A stretch of DNA of 64,000 nucleotides, from assembly GCF_014656215.1 (NCBI RefSeq), contig NZ_BNBZ01000030.1, positions 1 to 64,000 on the forward strand, in the 5' to 3' direction. A program made the translations under genes and the position numbers. Numbering within the stretch: position 1 is the stretch's first letter; each line of letters begins with the position of its first letter. The notes below the pieces were generated by a model. The model ran no database searches. It was given only the letters and a program-made list of their open reading frames with translations, and was not told where the DNA came from. Origin of the DNA: Streptomyces zaomyceticus (GTDB lineage Bacteria > Actinomycetota > Actinomycetes > Streptomycetales > Streptomycetaceae). Of the stretch, positions 32,208 through 40,565 are shown in pieces.

Positions 32208-33122
32208 ATGGCAGCCACCCCGATGCAACCCGGCGAACTCGACATCGACCCCGCGCTCGTCGAAGGCCTCGTCGCAGAGCGCTTCCCCGCGTGGGCGGCC
32301 CTGCCGGTCCGGGCCGTGGCCTCGGCCGGCACGGACAACGCGATGTTCCGGCTCGGCGACGACCTCGTCGTACGGCTGCCCCGCGTCCCGTACGCGGCCC
32401 GCCAGATCGACAAGGAACAGCGCTGGCTGCCGCTGCTCGGCCCGCACCTGCCGCTGGACGTCCCCGTCCCGGTGGGACGGGCCGCGGCCGGCCCGGACTT
32501 CCCGTTGCCCTGGTCCGTCTACCGCTGGCTCGACGGGGACGACACGTACAACGCCCCGCTCACCGATCTCGCCCACGCCGCCGTCGAGTTGGGCCGATTC
32601 GGCGCCGTCCTGCGCACCCTCGACGCGAGCGAAGGGCCCGCCTCCTTCCGGGGCGGCCCGGTCACGTCGTGGGAGGACGGCAACCTGCCGGGCGCGGTCC
32701 GCGACCTCGGGGCCGAGGGCCTGGTCGACGCGGAGCTCGCCACCGCCTCCTGGGAGGCGGTCCTGCGGCTCCCCCGGTGGGAGGGAGCGCCCGTCTGGAT
32801 CCACGGCGACCTGCTGCCGGGCAATCTGCTCGGCCGCGAGGGCCGTCTCAGCGCCGTCATCGACTTCGGCGGTGTCGGTACGGGCGACCCGGCCTGCGAC
32901 ATGATGCCCGCCTGGACCCTGTTCACCGCCGACACCCGTCCCCTCTTCCGCGAGGCCGCGCGGGTCGACGACGCGACCTGGGCGCGCGGGCGGGGCTGGG
33001 CCCTGGCCTGGGGCCTGGTGACCGAGCACTACTACCGCGACACGAACCCGGTGCTCGCGGCCGTCGCCCGCCGCACCCGCACCGAGGCGCTCGCGGAGTA
33101 CGCGGAAGCGGTCACGTCCTGA
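32208..33122 (+). CDS. Aminoglycoside-phosphotransferase-family kinase
   Basis: A 304-residue APH/choline-kinase-fold protein. It contains NAMFRLGDDLVVRLPRVPYAARQIDKEQRWL (nucleotide-binding Lys/Glu region), the catalytic loop IHGDLLPGNLL (HGDxxxxN) and the metal motif VIDFGGVGTGDPACDM. The true substrate may be an antibiotic, sugar or other small alcohol; no resistance claim is warranted. TAGCCT (32195-32200), 8 bases before ATG 32208, suggests a leaderless message. Two and a half tandem GGGGCCGCCCGCTCC units lie upstream (about 32109-32145). Confidence 0.85.
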   Translation: MAATPMQPGELDIDPALVEGLVAERFPAWAALPVRAVASAGTDNAMFRLGDDLVVRLPRVPYAARQIDKEQRWLPLLGPHLPLDVPVPVGRAAAGPDFPLPWSVYRWLDGDDTYNAPLTDLAHAAVELGRFGAVLRTLDASEGPASFRGGPVTSWEDGNLPGAVRDLGAEGLVDAELATASWEAVLRLPRWEGAPVWIHGDLLPGNLLGREGRLSAVIDFGGVGTGDPACDMMPAWTLFTADTRPLFREAARVDDATWARGRGWALAWGLVTEHYYRDTNPVLAAVARRTRTEALAEYAEAVTS

Positions 33123-33142
33123 CGGACGAGGCCGATCCCGCC

Positions 33143-33715
33143 TCAGCGGACGACGTCGAACACGTTCTTCTGGATCCCGTTGGAGTACGCCTCGTGCTCG
33201 ACGAGCTTCAGCTTCTGCGTGTCCTTGTCCGTCTCGCTGAACAGGCGCTTGCCCGCGCCGAGCAGCAGCGGGAAGACGAGCAGGTGGTACCGGTCGATCA
33301 GACCGGCGTCCGACAGCGCGCGGTTCAGCGAGGCGCTGCCGTGCATGATGATCGGGCCGCCCTCGGTCTCCTTCAGCGCGGCGACCTCGTCGAGCGAGCG
33401 CAGGATCGTGATCTCGCCCCAGTTGTCCACCAGGTCGTCCTCGGTGAGCGTCGTGGACACCACGTACTTCGGCAGCGTCCGGTAGCGGGCGAAGTCCTCC
33501 ATGTCCGGCCAGACCGCGCTGAACGCCTCGTAGCTGGCCCGGCCGAGCAGCATCGCGCCGGCCTCCTCCTGCTCCTGGCCCTTCAGGGCGTACGCCTCCG
33601 GAACGAAGTCCATCTCCTTGAAGGTCCAGCCCGAGTTCCGGTAGCCGGGCTCGCCGCCGGGGGCCTCCACGACACCGTCGAGCGAGACGAAGGCGGAGCT
33701 GATCAGAGTACGCAT
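33143..33715 (-). CDS. Dihydrofolate-reductase-fold (RibD C-terminal) protein
   Basis: A 190-residue protein with the bacterial YwjB/RibD-C pattern: LISSAFVSLDGVVEAPGGEPGYRN, GAMLLGRASYEAFSAVWPDM, KYVVSTTLTEDD, GPIIMHGSASLNRALSDAGLIDRYHLLVFPLLLGAGKRLF. These bind NADPH and reduce unidentified substrates; classical antifolate-binding residues are not conserved. It converges on the kinase-like gene with a 20-base gap. Confidence 0.85.
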   Translation of the reverse strand: MRTLISSAFVSLDGVVEAPGGEPGYRNSGWTFKEMDFVPEAYALKGQEQEEAGAMLLGRASYEAFSAVWPDMEDFARYRTLPKYVVSTTLTEDDLVDNWGEITILRSLDEVAALKETEGGPIIMHGSASLNRALSDAGLIDRYHLLVFPLLLGAGKRLFSETDKDTQKLKLVEHEAYSNGIQKNVFDVVR

Positions 33716-33803
33716 CTGGGGTCTCCCGCAAGGTTCATGACGACTGCTCAGCCCTGACGCTCAGCAGCGGGTACAACCTATAGACCGGCGCTCCCGAAGA
33801 AAC

Positions 33804-34235
33804 TCATCGGTCGCCGGCCGATCGGTCCGCGTCGCCCTCCGGCGCGGCGACGAGCTCCACCTCGAACCCGTCGGCGTTCTCCAGATAGGCCGCGTAGACG
33901 CCCTCGCCTCCCGCGTACGGGTGACGGTCGGCGAACAGCAGCCGCCAGCCGTGCGCCGGCGCGGCGTCCACGAGCGCGTCGACGGCGGACCGGTCGCCCG
34001 CGTGGAAGGCGAGATGGTTCAGGCCGGGCCTCAGCCGGTCGTGCCGGTCCGACGTGCGGGCCGGGGACCGCTCGACGACGAGGTAGAAGGAGTCGAGCGC
34101 CCAGCTGCGACCGCCCTCCCAGCGCTGGAAGGGCCGGTACCCGAGGGCGCCGAGGAGCCAGCCGAAACTGTCCTCGGCCACGGCGAGATCCCCCACCCAC
34201 ACCTCGACGTGGTGCGGCGCGCCGGGTCGGCTCAC
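33804..34235 (-). CDS. VOC-superfamily (glyoxalase/dioxygenase-like) protein
   Basis: A 143-residue vicinal-oxygen-chelate fold protein: APHHVEVWVGDLAVAEDSFGWLLGALGYRPFQRWEGGRSW, PGLNHLAFHAGDRSAVDALVDAAPAHGWRL, and YAAYLENADGFEVELVA supply the His/His/Glu metal ligands. GTG 34235 overlaps the helD stop (GTGA), so it is co-translated with the RNA-polymerase-associated helicase. VOC proteins include antibiotic-binding resistance proteins, so a linked stress or antibiotic response is conceivable, but this is inference. Confidence 0.83.
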   Translation of the reverse strand: MSRPGAPHHVEVWVGDLAVAEDSFGWLLGALGYRPFQRWEGGRSWALDSFYLVVERSPARTSDRHDRLRPGLNHLAFHAGDRSAVDALVDAAPAHGWRLLFADRHPYAGGEGVYAAYLENADGFEVELVAAPEGDADRSAGDR

Positions 34236-36271
34236 ACCTGCTCCAACTGCGGTGGAACGGGGGCGGAGTGGAGGACGGTCAGCCCGGACACGGCACGGGT
34301 CAGCGCCACGTACAGCCGACGCAGACCGGTCCGCTCGTCGGGTTCGCCGTCGACGACCGCCGCCGGCTCGTCCAGGACCACGTAGTCGTACTCCAGACCC
34401 TTCGCGAGCGAGGCCGGGACCAGGGTCAGACGGGACTCGGCCGTCGTCTCCTCGCCGGGGGAGAGGTACGCGAGCCCGGCGGCCGTCAGCGCCTCCGCGA
34501 GCGGGGCGATCCGTGCGTCGGCGGCGATCAGCCCGATGGAGCCCTCGTGGGCGAGTGCCTCGGCGCAGGCCGCGACGACGTCCCCGTCCAGGGTGTCCGT
34601 GTGCCGGATCTCCAGCGAGCCGGGGTTCTCCCGCACCGACTCCACCGCCGCGAGCCCCGGCGACATGTGCGGCAGGAGCCGCGAGGCGTACGCGATCACC
34701 TCGCGCGGCACGCGGAAACCGGCGGTCAGCTCCTCCACCACCGCCTCCGGCTTCCCGAGGTGCCCGAGCGCCTCCGCCCAGCTCGTCGTCGCCCACGGGG
34801 TCGTCCCCTGCGCGAGGTCGCCGAGGATCGTCGCCGAGCCGGTCGTGCAGCGCCTGCCCACCGCCCGGTACTGCATCGGGGACAGGTCCTGCGCCTCGTC
34901 GAGGACGACGTGGCCGAGCGAATGCGTCCGCTCCACCAGGTCGTGTGCCTCGTCGACGAGGACCGCGTCCGCCGCCGACCACTTCGCCGTCCTCACGCTC
35001 CGGGCGGGCTTCGCCCAGAGCAGCAGCTTCTGCTCGTCCTCGGTGAACAGTCCCTCGGCGTGCTCCGCGAGGAACTCCGCGTCGCTCAGCAGCCGGAGCA
35101 CCAGCTTCGCCGGCTCCACCGGCGGCCAGCACTCCTTCACGACCGCCTTCACGGCGGTGTTCCGCGCGACCGCGTTCTGCACCCGGTCGTCGGGGGCTTC
35201 GCCCGCCTGCTCCATCCGGACCAGGACCGCGTGCGCGATGCGCTGCGGAAGGGCCTCGCGGGCGGCCCCGTACCGGATGTCGCGGTCGATCAACTCCTGG
35301 ACGATCTCTTCGAGTTCGTACGCGGGTACCCGCCAGCGGCGCGAACCGCGCACCACCATGAGGGACTCCTTCGGCAGCGCCACGTGCGAACGCACCGCCC
35401 GTCGCAGCAGCTCCGCCATCCGGGCGTCGCCCTTGAGGACGGCGGTGGCGGCCTCGTCCGCGCCCCGCACCTCGACCTGCCCGCCGACGAGATCGTCGAC
35501 GGTGGCCTGCTTGACCTCCAGCTCGCCGAGTGCGGGCAGGACCTGCTCGATGTAGTGCAGGAAGGACCGGTTGGGGCCGATGACCAGGGTTCCGGTCCGG
35601 GCGAGCCGCTCGCGGTGCGCGTACAGCAGGTAGGCGACACGGTGCAGACCGACGGCGGTCTTACCGGTACCGGGTCCCCCCTGCACGCACACGGTCCCGG
35701 AGAGATCGGAGCGGACGATCCCGTCCTGCTCCGGCTGGATCGTGGCGACGATGTCCCGCATCGGGCCGACACGCGGCCGTTCGATCTCCGCCTGGAGCAG
35801 CCGGCTGGTCCGTTCGAGCTCCTCGGGGTCGGAGAGGTGCTCGTCCTCGTACGCGGTGAGCTCGCCGCCCGTGTACCCGAAGCGCCGGCGCAGGCCGACG
35901 TCCTGCGGGTCCTTCTTCGACGCCTGGTAGTACGGCTGCGAGACCGGTGCGCGCCAGTCGATCACCATCGGGTCGCCGCCGGCGTCGTGCACGTGCCGCC
36001 GCCCGATGTAGAAGCGCTGCCCCTCCTGCGTGGTGTGCAGATAGTCGAGCCGCCCGAAGAACAGCGGGGTGTGGGACAGGTCGGCGAGCGCCTTGATGCG
36101 GTCCTCGATCTGCCGGCCCAGCACCACCGCGTTGACCCAGTTCGCGGTGACGTCCTTGATGTCGAGCGCCTCCACGTCCTCGCGCATCGCGCGCAGGGCG
36201 GCGCGGGAGGAGGTCAGATGGGCGCGTTCGCGAGCGAGCGGATCGTCGGACGCGGGCACGGACACGGACAC
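34232..36271 (-). CDS. helD: HelD/HelR-type UvrD-like RNA-polymerase-associated ATPase
   Basis: A 679-residue superfamily 1 helicase-like protein. An N-terminal coiled coil (ERAHLTSSRAALRAMREDVEALD) leads into the HelD secondary-channel arm. FYIGRRHVHDAGGDPMVIDWRAPVSQPYYQ is a family signature. Walker A GGPGTGKT lies near residue 197; further on are VVLDEAQDLSPMQYR (Walker B) and the terminal RRLYVALTRAVSGLTVLH. HelD proteins release stalled or drug-bound RNA polymerase; HelR members protect against rifamycins. I find no rifamycin-associated element upstream, so HelD is the safer label. GTG 36271 has GGAGG 7 bases upstream. Confidence 0.88.
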   Translation of the reverse strand: MSVSVPASDDPLARERAHLTSSRAALRAMREDVEALDIKDVTANWVNAVVLGRQIEDRIKALADLSHTPLFFGRLDYLHTTQEGQRFYIGRRHVHDAGGDPMVIDWRAPVSQPYYQASKKDPQDVGLRRRFGYTGGELTAYEDEHLSDPEELERTSRLLQAEIERPRVGPMRDIVATIQPEQDGIVRSDLSGTVCVQGGPGTGKTAVGLHRVAYLLYAHRERLARTGTLVIGPNRSFLHYIEQVLPALGELEVKQATVDDLVGGQVEVRGADEAATAVLKGDARMAELLRRAVRSHVALPKESLMVVRGSRRWRVPAYELEEIVQELIDRDIRYGAAREALPQRIAHAVLVRMEQAGEAPDDRVQNAVARNTAVKAVVKECWPPVEPAKLVLRLLSDAEFLAEHAEGLFTEDEQKLLLWAKPARSVRTAKWSAADAVLVDEAHDLVERTHSLGHVVLDEAQDLSPMQYRAVGRRCTTGSATILGDLAQGTTPWATTSWAEALGHLGKPEAVVEELTAGFRVPREVIAYASRLLPHMSPGLAAVESVRENPGSLEIRHTDTLDGDVVAACAEALAHEGSIGLIAADARIAPLAEALTAAGLAYLSPGEETTAESRLTLVPASLAKGLEYDYVVLDEPAAVVDGEPDERTGLRRLYVALTRAVSGLTVLHSAPVPPQLEQV

Positions 36272-36515
36272 GGTGGAGCCTCCGGGGCGAATGCGCGGAT
36301 ACGCGGCTACGTGGATACACGGACACGTCGAGGTGGCCGCCGGTTACCGACCGGGCGGCGGCTCTCCACGGAGGGAGGCGGGGAAGCTGGCGAGTGTAAC
36401 TCCTGAGCGGACGCGGGGGCGAGCGGATTCCCCCGTGTCCACCCCGTAGGGGACGGGGTCCGTCTCACGTCGGACCCGGACGCGCCCCCGGTTCACCCCC
36501 GAGAGCGATGTGTTC

Positions 36516-36531
36516 GGAATGTCCGGATTCC
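36516..36531. promoter_or_regulatory. Inverted repeats in the helD upstream region
   Basis: GGAAT-N6-ATTCC (36516-36531) lies 11 bases before the small gene at 36543. Further left, GGGTCCG-N8-CGGACCC lies at 36456-36477. Both are operator- or hairpin-like. The 271-base region between helD and the small gene holds no other feature I recognise. Confidence 0.4.
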
Positions 36532-36542
36532 ATGATGGAGGC

Positions 36543-36731
36543 ATGACCGCGACGACCTTCACCCTCGTGACCACCGTGACCCGCCCCCGTGTCCGCCCGC
36601 TGAACACCGCCCTGCGCGCGATACGTGCCTTCGGCGGCGCCGCGGCCGGCGTCGTCCTGCTCGGCGACTACGGCCCGCCGGAGGCCGGGATCAGGCACCC
36701 CCGCCCTGAGTACGCCCCCGGCCCCGACTGA
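36543..36731 (+). CDS. Small conserved-looking protein, unknown function
   Basis: A 62-residue protein, MTATTFTLVTTVTRPRVRPLNTALRAIRAFGGAAAGVVLLGDYGPPEAGIRHPR. It has a basic amphipathic first half and a short hydrophobic stretch (GGAAAGVVLLG), too short for certain membrane insertion. GGAGG is only a base or so from ATG 36543, so initiation may be unusual. Codon bias fits a real gene. I recognise no domain. Confidence 0.55.
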   Translation: MTATTFTLVTTVTRPRVRPLNTALRAIRAFGGAAAGVVLLGDYGPPEAGIRHPRPEYAPGPD

Positions 36732-36779
36732 GTACGGGAGCGTCTGCCGTCACGGGACCGGCCCTGATGTGATCGGCCC

Positions 36780-37088
36780 ATGACGACGACGCCCCTCGAC
36801 CCCACCGACGCTCCCGACCCCTACGCCCCGAGCCGCCGCGCCCTGCGGGTCGTCGCCGGGTGCGGATTCCTCCTGCTCGCGGCGTGCTTCGTCGCCACCG
36901 TCATGGTGGTGCTCCGCGACGCCGTCGAGGGAGACGGCGCCGCCAGGGGGTTCGTCACCGCGGCGTTCTGGACCCTGTTCCTGGGAGCCCTCTCGGGGGT
37001 GGCGGCCCTGATCGCACCCCGCAAGGGCCTGGTGATCGCCGAGTACGCCCTGGCGATCGTGGCCCCGGTCGTGGCGCTGATGGACTAG
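36780..37088 (+). CDS. Small three-helix membrane protein
   Basis: A 102-residue protein with three hydrophobic segments: VVAGCGFLLLAACFVATVMVVL, TAAFWTLFLGALSGVAALIA and GLVIAEYALAIVAPVVALM. An N-terminal Asp/Pro-rich cytosolic tail precedes them. No family is recognised. It ends 48 bases before the convergent XPB helicase gene. Confidence 0.65.
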   Translation: MTTTPLDPTDAPDPYAPSRRALRVVAGCGFLLLAACFVATVMVVLRDAVEGDGAARGFVTAAFWTLFLGALSGVAALIAPRKGLVIAEYALAIVAPVVALMD

Positions 37089-37136
37089 GAGACGGCGCCC
37101 CGGGACCGCGCCCCGGGACCGTGCTCCGGCACCGCG

Positions 37137-38777
37137 CTACGGCGCGAGCAGCTCGTCCGCGTCGACGATCCGGTACGCGTACCCCTGCTCGGCCAGGAAC
37201 CGCTGCCGGTGCGCGGCGAAGTCCTGGTCGATGGTGTCCCGGGCGACCACCGAGTAGAAGTGCGCCTGGTGACCGTCGGACTTCGGCCGCAGTACCCGTC
37301 CGAGGCGCTGCGCCTCCTCCTGGCGGGACCCGAAGGTGCCCGACACCTGGATGGCGACGGTCGCCTCCGGCAGGTCGATGGAGAAGTTCGCGACCTTCGA
37401 CACGACGAGCACGCTGATCTCGCCGGTGCGGAAGGCGTCGAAGAGCTTCTCGCGCTGGGCGTTCGAGGTCTCGCCCTTGATGACGGGCGCGTCCAGGTGC
37501 TCGCCGAGCTCGTCGAGCTGGTCGATGTACTGCCCGATGACGAGGATCTGCTGCCCCTCGAACTTCTTCACCAGGGCTTCGGTGACCTTCCGCTTCGTCG
37601 CGGTCGTGGCGCAGAAGCGGTACTTCTCCTCGGCCTCGGCGGTGGCGTAGGCGAGCCGCTCGGAGTCGGTCAGGTTGACCCGGACCTCGACGCAGTCGGC
37701 GGGCGCGATGTAGCCCTGCGCCTCGATCTCCTTCCACGGCGCGTCGAACCGCTTGGGCCCGATGAGCGAGAACACGTCGGACTCGCGCCCGTCCTCCCGG
37801 ACGAGGGTCGCGGTGAGCCCGAGGCGCCGCCGGGCCTGCAGGTCGGCGGTGAACTTGAAGACGGGCGCGGGCAGCAGGTGCACCTCGTCGTAGACGATCA
37901 GCCCCCAGTCCCGGGAGTCGAACAGCTCCAGGTGCGGGTAGATGCCCTTCCGCTTGGTGGTGAGCACCTGGTACGTGGCGATGGTGACCGGCCGGATCTC
38001 CTTCTTCGTACCGCTGTACTCGCCGATCTCGTCCTCGGTCAGCGAGGTCCGCTTCACCAGCTCGTGCTTCCACTGGCGGGCGGAGACGGTGTTGGTGACG
38101 AGGATGAGCGTGGTCGCCTTGGCCTGAGCCATGGCACCCGCCCCGACCAGTGTCTTTCCGGCTCCGCAGGGCAGTACGACCACCCCGGAACCGCCGTGCC
38201 AGAACCCCTCGACGGCCTGCTTCTGGTACGGCCGCAGGGACCAGCCGTCCTCGGCGAGGTCGATGCGGTGCGCCTCGCCGTCGACGTAGCCGGCGAGGTC
38301 CTCGGCGGGCCAGCCCAGCTTGAGCAGGGTCTGCTTGATCTGCCCGCGCTCGGAGGGGTGCACGACGACGGTGTCGGCGTCGATCCGCTCCCCGACGAGC
38401 GGCTGAACCTTCCTCGACCGCAGGATCTCCTCGAGCACGGGCCGGTCCGTGCTGGTGAGGACGAGTCCGTGGGTGGGGTGCTTGGACAGCGTCAGCCGCC
38501 CGTACCGGGCCATGGTCTCGGCGATGTCGACGAGCAGCGCGTGCGGGACGGGATAGCGCGAGTACTCGACGAGCGCGTCGACGACCTGCTCGGCGTCGTG
38601 CCCGGCGGCCCGCGCGTTCCACAGGCCGAGCGGCGTCAGCCGGTACGTGTGGATGTGCTCGGGCGCCCGCTCCAGTTCCGCGAAGGGCGCGATGGCCCGC
38701 CGACAGGCGTCGGCGAGCTCGTGGTCGACCTCCAGGAGCAGCGTCTTGTCACTCTGGACGATAAGAGGTCCATTCAC
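37137..38777 (-). CDS. XPB/Rad25-type DNA repair helicase
   Basis: A 546-residue superfamily 2 3'-5' helicase of the actinobacterial XPB group. The N-terminal damage-recognition/XPB-N region (residues 1-180) precedes LRPYQKQAVEGFWHGGSGVVVLPCGAGKTLVGAGAM (Walker A near residue 204), TIATYQVLTTKR, IVYDEVHLLPAPVFK (DEVH box near 295), RLGLTATLVREDGRESDVF and the C-terminal IQVSGTFGSRQEEAQRLGRVLRPK motif VI. GTG 38777 follows GGAAGGA by about 10 bases. It probably acts in nucleotide excision or related repair. A gene with an XPB-N-like/WYL layout lies 2 kb away. Confidence 0.92.
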   Translation of the reverse strand: MNGPLIVQSDKTLLLEVDHELADACRRAIAPFAELERAPEHIHTYRLTPLGLWNARAAGHDAEQVVDALVEYSRYPVPHALLVDIAETMARYGRLTLSKHPTHGLVLTSTDRPVLEEILRSRKVQPLVGERIDADTVVVHPSERGQIKQTLLKLGWPAEDLAGYVDGEAHRIDLAEDGWSLRPYQKQAVEGFWHGGSGVVVLPCGAGKTLVGAGAMAQAKATTLILVTNTVSARQWKHELVKRTSLTEDEIGEYSGTKKEIRPVTIATYQVLTTKRKGIYPHLELFDSRDWGLIVYDEVHLLPAPVFKFTADLQARRRLGLTATLVREDGRESDVFSLIGPKRFDAPWKEIEAQGYIAPADCVEVRVNLTDSERLAYATAEAEEKYRFCATTATKRKVTEALVKKFEGQQILVIGQYIDQLDELGEHLDAPVIKGETSNAQREKLFDAFRTGEISVLVVSKVANFSIDLPEATVAIQVSGTFGSRQEEAQRLGRVLRPKSDGHQAHFYSVVARDTIDQDFAAHRQRFLAEQGYAYRIVDADELLAP

Positions 38778-38905
38778 GTGATCAGGTCCTTCCGACACCG
38801 TGCCGTTCCCGTAACGGCCAATCCTCCAGTGTGCCTGACACGGGAGACGGCTGCGGCGCCGTGAGCCCTCCCGTCCGGGACGGGGGCCTGCCGCAAGGGG
38901 GGTTG

Positions 38906-38929
38906 TTAGATGCTTAGCTAAAATGCTAA
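38906..38929. promoter_or_regulatory. ArsR operator candidate
   Basis: TTAG-N4-TTAGCTAA-N4-CTAA is a fully symmetric AT-rich site ending 9 bases before the ArsR start. It is the most AT-rich spot in the surrounding 3 kb and a typical ArsR autoregulatory operator. Confidence 0.7.
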
Positions 38930-38938
38930 ATACATGCC

Positions 38939-39271
38939 ATGACAGATGCTCAGGACGAGGCGGGGGCCTTCCGGGCGCTCGCCGATCCGACACGGCGCCA
39001 GATCCTCGAGGACCTCAGGGACGGTGAGCTGGCTGCCGGCGAGATCGCCGCCAGGTTCGCCATCAGCGCGCCCTCCATCTCACGACACCTCGGCGTGCTC
39101 AAGGGCGCCGGTCTGGTCACCGAGCGGCGTGACGGCAACCGGATCCTCTACACGCTGGCCGAGGAACGCCTGGCCCTGTGCATCGGTCGGTTCCTCAGCA
39201 CCGTCTGCCCCGAGCAGATCGTGCTCCGCCACACCACCTGGCGCCCCCGGGCGCAGAGCGAGGGATCATGA
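38939..39271 (+). CDS. ArsR-family winged-helix repressor
   Basis: A 110-residue regulator: AFRALADPTRRQILEDLRDGELAAGEIAARFAISAPSISRHLGVLKGAGLVTERRDGNRILYTL is the SdpR/ArsR HTH and wing. No CxC metal site is visible in helix 3, so the effector is probably not a metal. ATG 38939 lies 9 bases from a symmetric operator, suggesting autoregulation. The stop overlaps the DUF2071 start (ATGA), so the two are coupled. Confidence 0.9.
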   Translation: MTDAQDEAGAFRALADPTRRQILEDLRDGELAAGEIAARFAISAPSISRHLGVLKGAGLVTERRDGNRILYTLAEERLALCIGRFLSTVCPEQIVLRHTTWRPRAQSEGS

Positions 39272-40011
39272 GGCAGCCACGACTGTCCAGCGTCATCGAA
39301 CGAAGACTGCTGGTGAACTACCGGGTCGACCCCGACGCCGCGGCACGCCTGCTCCCCGAGCCGCTGCGCCCGCAGGTGGTGCGCGGACACGCGGTCGCCG
39401 GCATCTGCCTCCTGCGCCTGGGAAAGGTCCGGCCGGTCTGGGCGCCCGAGGCGCTCGGGCCGAGGAGCGAGAACGCGGCGCATCGGATCGCCGTCGAATG
39501 GGACGGGCCGGACGGCGTCGAGACCGGCGTCTACATCCCCCGCCGTGACACGGCCTCGCGGCTCAACGCCTGGGCCGGAGGCCGCGTCTTCCCCGGTGAA
39601 CACGGCCGCGCCGACTTCGAGGTGCACGAGACGCCCCACCGGACGCGGGTCGCCCTGGCGACCCGGGACGGCGACATCCGGGTGGACGTCACCGTCGAGC
39701 CGGCCGACGAACTGCACGGCAGCGAGCTGTTCCCCGATCTCGCGGCGGCCTCCCGTTTCTTCCGGGCGGGGGCGAAGGGCTTCTCGCCCACCGGCGCGGG
39801 CCACCTGGACGGCATGGAGCTCCACACCGACGCCTGGCACGTGGAGGCCGGCCGGGTCCGCGCCGCCGCGTCCTCCTTCTTCGACGACCCGGACCGCTTC
39901 CCGCCGGGGAGCGCGACCCTGGACTGCGCCCTGATCATGCGGAACGTGCCCGCCGACTGGCGGCCGCTCCCCGCGATGGCCACGGGGCGAGGCGCTCGAC
40001 TCGCCGGCTGA
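39268..40011 (+). CDS. DUF2071 family protein (acetoacetate-decarboxylase-like fold)
   Basis: A 247-residue protein. RRLLVNYRVDPDAAARLLPEPLRPQVVRGHAVAGICLLRLGKVRPVW, then GVYIPRRDTASRLNAWAGGRVFPGEHGRADFEV and a later HLDGMELHTDAWHVEAG match DUF2071, whose fold resembles acetoacetate decarboxylase. The catalytic role is not established. It is the likely target of the coupled ArsR-type repressor. Confidence 0.83.
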   Translation: MRQPRLSSVIERRLLVNYRVDPDAAARLLPEPLRPQVVRGHAVAGICLLRLGKVRPVWAPEALGPRSENAAHRIAVEWDGPDGVETGVYIPRRDTASRLNAWAGGRVFPGEHGRADFEVHETPHRTRVALATRDGDIRVDVTVEPADELHGSELFPDLAAASRFFRAGAKGFSPTGAGHLDGMELHTDAWHVEAGRVRAAASSFFDDPDRFPPGSATLDCALIMRNVPADWRPLPAMATGRGARLAG

Positions 40012-40125
40012 GCGGCACGGACCGCACCCGGCCGCCCCTCCACGCGCCCCGCCTGAGTACCCGGCTCGCGCCGGATGAGTACCGGCGCGCTGGGGCCGGA
40101 CCCGCCGGGCAGGTGGGATGGAAGC

Positions 40126-40542
40126 ATGCCGAACAGCACCCGACGGCCCGCCGTCACCGCCGGAGCCCCCACCGCTGCCGCGTCCGCCACCCCCGCTGCC
40201 GGGCCGGCCGTCGCCGTCACGGCTCCCGGCGACGAGACGGACCCGCGGTGGTGGGTGGCGCCGCTCGCGGCGACGGTGGTCGCGCCTCTGCTGTCGTTCC
40301 TGGTGGCGGTGAGGGCGGACCTGTTCACCGCCCTCCCCGTCTTTCTGATCGGCGGCTTCGTCCTGCCCCTCGCGCTGGTCGTCCCGGGCTGGTGCCTCGC
40401 CCGGACGCGCCGACGCCGCCAGGCGCGGATCAATCTCGCCGCCCTCGCCTGCCTGCTCGCGGTGGCGTACCCGGCGCTGATCGGCGGCATCGGCGTGGCG
40501 ATCTTCGTCGTCATGCTCCTGACGGGGAACATCCACTCCTGA
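40126..40542 (+). CDS. Small membrane protein, three hydrophobic segments
   Basis: A 138-residue protein. An Ala/Pro-rich 45-residue N-terminus (MPNSTRRPAVTAGAPTAAAS) is followed by WWVAPLAATVVAPLLSFLVAV, ALPVFLIGGFVLPLALVVPGWCL and LAALACLLAVAYPALIGGIGVAIFVVMLL, separated by an Arg-rich loop. GGAAGC precedes ATG 40126; ATG 40078 is an alternative. No known family is recognised. Confidence 0.62.
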   Translation: MPNSTRRPAVTAGAPTAAASATPAAGPAVAVTAPGDETDPRWWVAPLAATVVAPLLSFLVAVRADLFTALPVFLIGGFVLPLALVVPGWCLARTRRRRQARINLAALACLLAVAYPALIGGIGVAIFVVMLLTGNIHS

Positions 40543-40565
40543 CGGCCCGCCCCGGGCGTGCCCCG

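Noticed and set aside
34232..36542. Rifamycin-associated element upstream of helD
   Set aside because: No sequence resembling the known inverted-repeat element was found, so rifamycin induction is not claimed.
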